12,364 nt of DNA from Helicobacteraceae bacterium (GTDB lineage: Bacteria > Campylobacterota > Campylobacteria > Campylobacterales > Sulfurimonadaceae): the NCBI GenBank assembly GCA_027057185.1, contig JALUJE010000078.1:1-12364 (forward strand), in the 5' to 3' direction. A model generated the notes under the pieces. It saw nothing but the letters and a program-made list of their open reading frames with translations. It was not told the DNA's origin and ran no database searches. Made by a program: the position numbers and the translations under genes. This document shows positions 7,096 to 12,364 of this stretch, piece after piece (positions within the stretch are counted from its first letter, which is position 1; every line of letters begins with the position of its first letter).

Positions 7096-7114
7096 GTGTA
7101 AAGTAATGTTACAC
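7096..7114. repeat. Perfect 6-bp inverted repeat just after the long lipoprotein gene
   Basis: GTGTAA and TTACAC are separated by seven bases, forming a 19-base dyad that begins seven bases after the stop codon of the upstream lipoprotein gene. The shape (TGTAA-N7-TTACA) resembles a binding site for a dimeric regulator as much as a weak stem-loop at the mRNA end. I cannot assign a regulator. Confidence 0.4.
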
Positions 7115-7121
7115 CATCTTA

Positions 7122-8453
7122 CTATTTGAGATCTTCCCTGACACAACGCACATTAAGAAAAAAGATTTTTCTCGTTGATGAAATATTACCAAATGCGGCA
7201 AAATCGATATAATCTGCAAATTCCCAATTATTGGAAGACTCCACTGACCAATTAGCGTTACTAACATTCTGAAATGCGCCATCTATGGCAGGTCGACTGA
7301 ATCTATCACGAAGCGACAGTAACTCATCCGAGTTCGGTAATCTCCAGTCATCATACCCTCCAAGATTCAAATTGGTACAATACGTTGCTGCCGTATCACC
7401 CGAGGTATCATTGAAGTTTCCGGCTTTAAAGTTGGCATTACTCAACCAGGGTTTATAGACTGTTTTCACAGCACTATTGTCCTGCCACATCAAGCGTGTT
7501 TCACCTGTAACATCCACAACAACTTGAGCAGAATCATCTCTAACAAACCGCTGCGATTCTCCAAAGCCCCCTTCACGCTCCAAAGCACAAAGGTTTTCAG
7601 TAACATTTTGAGGTACGGTATAAACAGATCCATCCTCTACCGTAACACTCACGGTATTACCATGATACAGATACTGCGCTCCATTAATCTGCAGTTCACC
7701 CGATGTATAGTTTCCATCAGCTCCAACAGTAATAGGACGAACGGTCGTTATGTCATAATTTCCACATTCGGCAATCTGAACCTTTCCATTTAAATACATG
7801 GTACTATTAGGTGCATCGAGTGTCACATTGAAATCGTTGTATGTCGCGCTAAAAGCACTAAGATGTGCCTCAGAATTTTCATCTATCTCATATTGATACA
7901 GTATACTATCTTCAAGTAAAATCGTCTCGACAATCGTTAAATCCCGATTGGCATAAAGCTTCATCGGGGAGCTGATACTCGTAGTAAAACTACCAAAAGA
8001 AGCGGTAATCATATTGTCAGTTAATGACGCTGTTAAACGATCGTTGTGTAGTGTTGCATCGACTGTTTGAGAGCCGTTCACCACAAAGCCGTCGAGATGC
8101 CGGCAGTCTAAAAAAGTATTGGTAGCATGATAGGTAACAAGGTCACGCTTCTCACCAATCGTCATGACACTACCGCTTGCAGCACATTCTCGCTCTTTTT
8201 CATAGGGTGCCGGATAGGTAATACGCAGGTTGTTATGACGCTGTTGTGGTGTTATGGCCTGTGTTACACTACCGGCAACTTTATCTAGCTGCATGAGTTT
8301 GATTAACCCTGCCGCTTTACGAGCATCTTCTTGCGTGGCAATAGCCGTGTCAAAATTCTCACCCTGCTCTTTCACGCTGCTCTCATCGCCACACCCTGTA
8401 AAAAATACCGACACTGCTATCATGGATGCTATCGTTGTAGCTGTTCTCTTCAT
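7122..8453 (-). CDS. Putative lipoprotein with C-terminal DUF1566 (Lcl_C-like) domain
   Basis: The 443-residue product begins with a signal peptide ending in FFTGC, a near-lipobox with the lipid cysteine at C21; phenylalanine at -3 is unusual. Residues 40-292 are paralogous to the next gene and keep its four cysteines (C90, C117, C230, C289). The C-terminal 140 residues match DUF1566: TRLMWQDN (319-326), CTNLNLGGYDDWRLPNSDEL (359-378) and the closing NVRCVRE (434-440), adding cysteines C359 and C437. DUF1566 occurs at the ends of many secreted or surface proteins, including the Legionella collagen-like protein Lcl; its biochemical role is not well defined. The ATG at 8453 follows a GAGGA ribosome binding site. 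A surface or envelope location is inferred from the signal peptide and cysteines. Confidence 0.87.
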   Translation of the reverse strand: MKRTATTIASMIAVSVFFTGCGDESSVKEQGENFDTAIATQEDARKAAGLIKLMQLDKVAGSVTQAITPQQRHNNLRITYPAPYEKERECAASGSVMTIGEKRDLVTYHATNTFLDCRHLDGFVVNGSQTVDATLHNDRLTASLTDNMITASFGSFTTSISSPMKLYANRDLTIVETILLEDSILYQYEIDENSEAHLSAFSATYNDFNVTLDAPNSTMYLNGKVQIAECGNYDITTVRPITVGADGNYTSGELQINGAQYLYHGNTVSVTVEDGSVYTVPQNVTENLCALEREGGFGESQRFVRDDSAQVVVDVTGETRLMWQDNSAVKTVYKPWLSNANFKAGNFNDTSGDTAATYCTNLNLGGYDDWRLPNSDELLSLRDRFSRPAIDGAFQNVSNANWSVESSNNWEFADYIDFAAFGNISSTRKIFFLNVRCVREDLK

Positions 8454-8493
8454 TATATCCTCACTTCTATTCTTTATTATGCTGATTGCATAA

Positions 8494-8539
8494 TAACATA
8501 TTATTGTTGATTTATGTGCACGGTTGTCATCAATGTCAA
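8494..8539 (-). promoter_or_regulatory. Putative promoter and shared upstream block of the long lipoprotein gene (copy 1)
   Basis: The minus strand has an exact TTGACA at 8534-8539, then 17 bases, then CATAAA at 8511-8516, a plausible though imperfect -35/-10 pair. The CATAAA is part of the 25-base block at 8494-8518 that recurs upstream of the short paralog. In that second gene the -35 match is absent, so either the block itself or another -10, such as the TATGTTATTAT stretch, may matter. The leader would be about 50 bases. Confidence 0.35.
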
Positions 8540-8572
8540 GTTTTATAAAAAAAATGTTACCATACTAAATAG

Positions 8573-9412
8573 TTACAAACATAAATAATTGAGTATTTCA
8601 TGAGAACGCTTAATATCTGCGTCAATTGCTGTTTTTAGAGCTATCAAACTTTCAAATTTCTTGTTAGCACGAATAAAACCGACAAAACTTACTGCAACCT
8701 TGTGTGCCGTTATCGTCTCTTCATCTAAAAGATGCGTCTCCACCGCAAAGGAGCCGTCCGTAGAAATACGATGTCCTATAAACGTAACCGAAGGGTGGTA
8801 ATGTACCTCATCATCCAGACGGCTTAATGTCGCATATACCCCCTGCATGGGAAGTAAAAACTGTTTTACATGTAAATTCAAAGTCGCTACCAAAGATCTA
8901 GCACCCAACCCTTGACCCGTAACAACACTACCCTTTACAGTATAGTTGTGCCCCAAAAACGTGTTGGCTCCCTGAATATCACCAAGTTCCAATTTAGCGC
9001 GAATTTTATGCGAATGCACCGAATCATTTCCCACACACACCTCATCTATAACCCGAACGTCTCCATGAAAAAATCTCTTAAGATCTTTAACAGAGTAGCG
9101 GCGGTCTTTGCCGAAATGGAAATCGTATCCCACTACAATAGTGTGAAGTTTGGGAAAACGGCGACACAACATCGCAATAAAAGCCTGACCTTCAAGATGA
9201 CGAATCTCTTCCAAGGGGTAATAGTACAAAGGGTAATGGGTGTAGTGTTCTCGCTCACATCCGGGTGTCAAATTGGCATATCCCGTCTCAATCACGACAA
9301 TGGCTCCTTGCGAGCCCAGTGCATCAAACAGATGTTGGTGTCCCACATGCATGCCGTCAAATCCACCGATAGCAATGGCATTAGTCTTTGTTATAGCAGT
9401 AGCAGTACTCAA
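8573..9412 (-). CDS. ribF: Bifunctional riboflavin kinase / FAD synthetase (RibF)
   Basis: RibF phosphorylates riboflavin to FMN and adenylates FMN to FAD in the cytoplasm. The 279-residue protein starts with the nucleotidyltransferase domain, with GGFDGMHVGH (16-25, HxGH at 22-25) and VGYDFHFGKDR (94-104). The kinase domain follows from about 155, with GSVVTGQGLG (161-170), GVYAT, VETHLLD (probable catalytic E225) and FVGFIRANKKF near the end. Two motifs are off consensus: the usual PTAN is ATLN (176-179), keeping Thr and Asn, and the usual ISSTRIR is VHSHKIR (132-138). The start is a TTG at 9412, chosen because AAGGAGG lies six bases upstream and no ATG or GTG gives the N-terminal strand. 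It overlaps tlyA by 32 bases. The ligA-tlyA-ribF order is known in Campylobacterota. Confidence 0.95.
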   Translation of the reverse strand: MSTATAITKTNAIAIGGFDGMHVGHQHLFDALGSQGAIVVIETGYANLTPGCEREHYTHYPLYYYPLEEIRHLEGQAFIAMLCRRFPKLHTIVVGYDFHFGKDRRYSVKDLKRFFHGDVRVIDEVCVGNDSVHSHKIRAKLELGDIQGANTFLGHNYTVKGSVVTGQGLGARSLVATLNLHVKQFLLPMQGVYATLSRLDDEVHYHPSVTFIGHRISTDGSFAVETHLLDEETITAHKVAVSFVGFIRANKKFESLIALKTAIDADIKRSHEILNYLCL

Positions 9413-10088
9413 GATTTCCCTCCTTTCCTTTAATACTTGCCTCTTTTTTGGCTATAAGTGTCCATCCCCGTAGTGTGCAGGCATCTTCAAACTGCTGCAT
9501 CGCTTTGGCAATGGCTTTGCTATCTTTAATCACTCCAGCGGCATCCCGCTTAACTGCTCTCCCCACTTCAAACTGGGGTTTAAACAGTACAACAATCCAG
9601 TGGCGAGAGAGTCGTTCAATGGCATCTAAAATGTTGAGCAACGAGATAAACGAAACATCACTAACAACAAGATCATAGGGTGTTTTACATGTAAATTGAC
9701 GAATATCGGTCTGTTCAATCGACGTTACCCTATCATGATGCCGTAAGCACTCATGCAATTGGGCACTACCAACATCAACAGCATCCACATGCGCTGCCCC
9801 GAGCTCCAACAATACCTCTGTAAATCCACCGGTACTCGCACCAATATCAAGTACCCGCATCCCAAGTACATCCAATGGAAGTTCCGGCAAAAAATGTTTC
9901 AGTTTCAGTGCGGAACGACTAACATACATTCGTATCTCATCTACACTGACTATGGCATCGTCAACGCGACAGGAAGCTTTTGTCATAATTTTGGCATTAA
10001 CCCGGACATGTCCCGCTTTAATGAGTGCTTGTGCCTGATTACGGCTTGTAACGAACCCCTTGTCTACCAAGTATCGATCCAGTCGCAT
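9381..10088 (-). CDS. tlyA: TlyA family rRNA (cytidine-2'-O)-methyltransferase
   Basis: TlyA methylates the ribose of C1920 in 23S rRNA, and in longer type II forms also C1409 in 16S rRNA, using S-adenosylmethionine. The product is 235 residues: an N-terminal S4 RNA-binding domain (about 2-46, RLDRYLVDKGFVTSRNQAQ), then an FtsJ-like methyltransferase fold. The SAM loop is VLDIGASTGGFTEVLLELGA. Likely catalytic residues are K62, D144 (VSDVSFI), K170 (LFKPQFE) and E223 (KGKEGN). The length fits type I TlyA, the form described in Campylobacter jejuni. The chosen ATG overlaps the ligA stop as TGATG; a TTG one codon earlier is possible. No strong ribosome binding site is seen, consistent with coupling to ligA. 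Its last codons carry the ribF ribosome binding site and start. Confidence 0.95.
   Translation of the reverse strand: MRLDRYLVDKGFVTSRNQAQALIKAGHVRVNAKIMTKASCRVDDAIVSVDEIRMYVSRSALKLKHFLPELPLDVLGMRVLDIGASTGGFTEVLLELGAAHVDAVDVGSAQLHECLRHHDRVTSIEQTDIRQFTCKTPYDLVVSDVSFISLLNILDAIERLSRHWIVVLFKPQFEVGRAVKRDAAGVIKDSKAIAKAMQQFEDACTLRGWTLIAKKEASIKGKEGNLEYCYCYNKD
9419..9425 (-). promoter_or_regulatory. Strong Shine-Dalgarno sequence that fixes the TTG start of ribF
   Basis: AAGGAGG, nearly fully complementary to the 3' end of 16S rRNA, lies six bases before the TTG at 9412, inside the tlyA coding sequence (codons for KGKEGN). This makes the TTG the most likely ribF start despite being a rare codon, and implies ribosomes load on ribF independently of tlyA termination. 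Confidence 0.75.
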
Positions 10089-12037
10089 CAAAGCATGGCT
10101 CGCATCGTATCTTCCGTCATGGTTTGTACTCCCAATGCCACGGCTTTATCGTATTTACTGCCGGCATCCTCACCAAAAATGAGGTAATCGGTTTTTTTGG
10201 AGACTGAACCTGAGACTTTGGCTCCCAGGCCTTCGAGCATAGTTTTTATCACACTGCGCGGTTGACTCATACTACCGGTCAATACAACGGTCTTACCCAA
10301 AAAAGGATTATCTGAAGCTATCGTTTTTTCTCTGGGTGCACTCGGTTGTACGATTGCGTAGAGCTCTTTCATGGTCTCACCATTGACACGAATAAATTCG
10401 ACGACGGATTCAGCCATCTCTTCACCAAAACCATCCAGTGCCATAATTGCTGCCTTATCTGCCCTCATCAACTGCAGACCGAAATGTTCACACAGTGCTT
10501 TTGAAGCCACTTCACCAATATGCTCAATACCCAAAGCGTTGACAAAACGCCAGCATTCACACCCTTTCGAACGCTCAATGGCATCTAAAAGCTTTTGACT
10601 TTTTTTCTCTTTAAAGCCCTCCAGTACCAACAGCTGTTCCAATCTTAACGCAAAAAGATCTTTAACACTTCGTACCAAACCGTGTCGGTAAAGCGTCTCA
10701 ACAATTTTATCACCCAGCCCCTCAATATTTAGACAGGATTTCGAGCCAAAATAGATAATAGCATTAACAACGCGTGCCCTGCAGTCAAGATTTTGACACT
10801 TAATCAGCACCCCCTCGTCCAAAAGTTCACTCTCACATTCAGGACAGTGCGTTGGACGCATTACAGGTATGGAATTTTCGGGACGTTCCTGCAGGAGTAC
10901 CTTAATGATTTTTGGAATCACATCACCACTACGTAAAATAATAACTTTATCATGAATTCGTATATCTTTACGCTCTATCTCATCAAAATTATGCAGTGTT
11001 GCACGCTCTACAACCACTCCGTCAATATCGGTTGGTTCTACAATGGCAACTGGAGTCACCACTCCAGTGCGCCCTACCTGCAGTACAATATTGTTAACCG
11101 TAGTAATTTTTTCTACTGCCGGAAACTTGTATGCTGCCGCCCATCGGGGACTTTTTACGGTGTATCCCAATACCTCCTGTGCCACAATCTCATTCACCTT
11201 AATCACCATACCGTCAAGCATCATCTTAAAATCTTCTCGCGATGCTTTCATAGTATTATAGAATGCTTCAATCTCCCCGTCCGTTTGACATGTCATCCGC
11301 ATCGGTGCCTTTTTAAATCCCTGCTCATAAATAAAATCCATGCGCTCATCCAAACGCGTATATTTCAAGCGGTTGACACCAATACCGTAAGGAAGAAACA
11401 CCAAGTGACGTTGTGCCGTAATTTTGGCATCAAGCTGCCGAAGCGATCCGGCTGCTGCATTTCTGGCATTGGCAAACAATGCTTCTCCCTGCGTCAAACG
11501 TGCTGCATTTATCCGTTCAAACTCTTCTTTGAAAATAACAACTTCTCCACGAATTTCAATGAGTTCTTGGTACGCAATTTTCAGTGGTATGGAACGAATG
11601 GTTTTGGCATTTTGGGTAACCTCTTCACCAATGTTGCCGTCACCACGGGTAATAGCCTGCGTCAGACGACCGTGTTCATAAATCAGATTCAGACTGGCTC
11701 CATCATATTTTGGCTCACAGTAGAAACTGACATTTTCAACCTGTTTATGTACCCGCTCCATCCATTTTTGAAGATCATGATACTCAAACAGATCTTCCAA
11801 ACTCCACATGCGGCTTCTGTGAGATGCTTTACTGAATGTACCCAGCACTACATCACCCACCCGTTGTGTCGGCGAATCACTTGCAATGGCATCGGGATGT
11901 GCCGCTTCAAAAGCGACTACCTCATGGTATAGGGTGTCATAAACCTCGTCGGTAGTAATGGGATCATCCAACACGTAGTAGTGATAGGCATAAATATTGA
12001 GCTGTTCAACAGCTTTCTTGTACGCTTCTTTTGTCAT
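10088..12037 (-). CDS. ligA: NAD-dependent DNA ligase LigA
   Basis: LigA seals nicks in duplex DNA using NAD+ during replication and repair. The 649-residue product has all family parts in order: an N-terminal Ia domain with YHYYVLDDP (18-26); the adenylation domain with CEPKYDGASL and the nucleophile K110; DGMVIK (275-280); an OB fold containing LRSGDVIPKI (368-377); a four-cysteine zinc finger (C398, C401, C414, C419); helix-hairpin-helix repeats (about 435-555); and a C-terminal BRCT domain (577-649, FLGKTVVLTGSMS). The length is normal and nothing appears missing. The ATG at 12037 has no ribosome binding site, but an extended -10 motif sits directly upstream, so the transcript may be leaderless. 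The stop overlaps the tlyA start by one base, and the PAS-like gene ends 23 bases upstream. Confidence 0.98.
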   Translation of the reverse strand: MTKEAYKKAVEQLNIYAYHYYVLDDPITTDEVYDTLYHEVVAFEAAHPDAIASDSPTQRVGDVVLGTFSKASHRSRMWSLEDLFEYHDLQKWMERVHKQVENVSFYCEPKYDGASLNLIYEHGRLTQAITRGDGNIGEEVTQNAKTIRSIPLKIAYQELIEIRGEVVIFKEEFERINAARLTQGEALFANARNAAAGSLRQLDAKITAQRHLVFLPYGIGVNRLKYTRLDERMDFIYEQGFKKAPMRMTCQTDGEIEAFYNTMKASREDFKMMLDGMVIKVNEIVAQEVLGYTVKSPRWAAAYKFPAVEKITTVNNIVLQVGRTGVVTPVAIVEPTDIDGVVVERATLHNFDEIERKDIRIHDKVIILRSGDVIPKIIKVLLQERPENSIPVMRPTHCPECESELLDEGVLIKCQNLDCRARVVNAIIYFGSKSCLNIEGLGDKIVETLYRHGLVRSVKDLFALRLEQLLVLEGFKEKKSQKLLDAIERSKGCECWRFVNALGIEHIGEVASKALCEHFGLQLMRADKAAIMALDGFGEEMAESVVEFIRVNGETMKELYAIVQPSAPREKTIASDNPFLGKTVVLTGSMSQPRSVIKTMLEGLGAKVSGSVSKKTDYLIFGEDAGSKYDKAVALGVQTMTEDTMRAML

Positions 12038-12043
12038 AAACGC

Positions 12044-12052
12044 ATTGTATCA
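12044..12052 (-). promoter_or_regulatory. Putative extended -10 promoter of the ligA-tlyA-ribF operon
   Basis: TGATACAAT fits an extended -10 element (TG-N-TACAAT). No -35 match is seen at 16-18 bases. A start six to seven bases downstream would fall on or next to the A of the ligA ATG at 12037. Alternatively the operon is transcribed from upstream of the PAS-like gene. Confidence 0.3.
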
Positions 12053-12060
12053 AGGTAAGG

Positions 12061-12364
12061 TTAAAAAGTAGTTTTATCAATAATATCGTGGCTCTTTTCC
12101 TCTTCATTGAGACGATATTTGGTGTAGGTAAGCTCCGACATGTAATTGCTATAATTATCCAGCTGTACTTTTTGGTACTCCACTACGGTAATGTCATTAA
12201 ATGTAAACATATAGCTCTGTTCACCCGAAAAGTTAATCTGACTTTTCATCACCAGAAAAATTTTTCTGCCGTGAGCCGTTTTCAGTGAAATTTTCGAATA
12301 AGGACTCTCAACTTCATCACAACAAAGATTAAAATGTTCAATAAACTCATTACTGTCTTTCATG
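12061..12364 (-). CDS. PAS-like sensory protein, C-terminal part (partial)
   Basis: The C-terminal 101 or so codons of a gene enter from the right edge and stop at the TAA at 12063-12061. The segment GRKIFLVMKSQINF followed by SYMFTFNDITVVEYQKVQL has the look of the last strands of a PAS domain, where a final ...FNDIT is typically followed by a signalling helix. After it come only about 35 charged residues (LTYTKYRLNEEEK and on), with no kinase, GGDEF or methyl-accepting domain, so PAS is the last domain. An ATG at 12363-12361 could be a start, but a PAS fold beginning there would be incomplete, so the gene most likely begins outside the window. The CC pair at residues 14-15 of the visible part is notable. 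The family call is tentative. Confidence 0.55.
   Translation of the reverse strand, partial: MKDSNEFIEHFNLCCDEVESPYSKISLKTAHGRKIFLVMKSQINFSGEQSYMFTFNDITVVEYQKVQLDNYSNYMSELTYTKYRLNEEEKSHDIIDKTTF

Noticed and set aside
8541..8572. Eight-base T-run on the minus strand after ribF, suggestive of a terminator
   Set aside because: No stem of useful length precedes it; only a 4-bp ACTA/TAGT match with a two-base loop is present.
8912..9433. Plus-strand open frame of 173 codons opposite ribF
   Set aside because: Antisense to a well-supported ribF, no recognisable motifs and no convincing ribosome binding site.
10952..11932. Long open frame of 326 codons on the plus strand opposite ligA
   Set aside because: Its translation is rich in Cys, His, Phe and Asn, shows no domain pattern and lies wholly antisense to a clearly real ligA; it is a shadow.
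1..12364. CRISPR arrays, tRNA/rRNA genes, insertion sequences, prophage or defence systems
   Set aside because: Both strands were read for regularly spaced repeats, tRNA-like cloverleafs, transposase or nuclease-system motifs; none was found beyond the small stand-alone GIY-YIG protein.

Overview
The window comes from a Campylobacterota (formerly Epsilonproteobacteria) chromosome, most likely a free-living Sulfurimonas/Sulfurovum-type lineage. Three things point there: the ligA-tlyA-ribF order, which I recall from Campylobacter jejuni; an atpB that stands apart from the other ATP synthase genes and is followed by a small membrane protein; and AT-rich TATAAT promoters with no clear -35 box. 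The exact genus cannot be fixed from the sequence. Every gene supported here lies on the minus strand, so the order below follows transcription, from high to low coordinates.

Right end (12364 to 8573). The C-terminal part of a PAS-like protein enters from the edge. It is followed by a tight housekeeping operon: ligA (NAD-dependent DNA ligase), tlyA (rRNA 2'-O-methyltransferase) and ribF (FMN/FAD synthesis). ligA and tlyA overlap by one base. ribF starts at a TTG inside the end of tlyA, behind an almost perfect Shine-Dalgarno sequence. ligA may be transcribed from an extended -10 box so close to its ATG that the mRNA would be leaderless.

Middle (8572 to 5858). This looks like an accessory block. 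Two tandem, paralogous, probably secreted lipoproteins share an N-terminal domain of about 270 residues with four conserved cysteines. The first carries an extra C-terminal DUF1566 (Lcl_C-like) domain and the second ends exactly at that boundary. A 25-base block is conserved upstream of both genes, and two perfect inverted repeats lie between them. A small GIY-YIG protein of the YhbQ/UPF0213 type follows the second.

Left end (5830 to 1). atpB (F0 subunit a) and a 90-residue, two-helix membrane protein share a transcription unit behind tandem TATAAT boxes. A second TATAAT-driven unit starts with an 899-residue hybrid histidine kinase whose periplasmic part is a SPOR-like (peptidoglycan-binding) domain. 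It is followed by a divergent ThiE/TenI-family protein, gatB (tRNA amidotransferase) and the first 16 codons of a gene running off the edge. Spacings of 3, 20 and 11 bases suggest one operon.

No tRNA, rRNA, CRISPR array, insertion sequence or phage element was found. No gap between genes exceeds about 120 bases. The most interesting points are the SPOR-kinase fusion, the ThiE-like protein that lacks the family's metal-binding residues, and the lipoprotein pair with its shared upstream motif.
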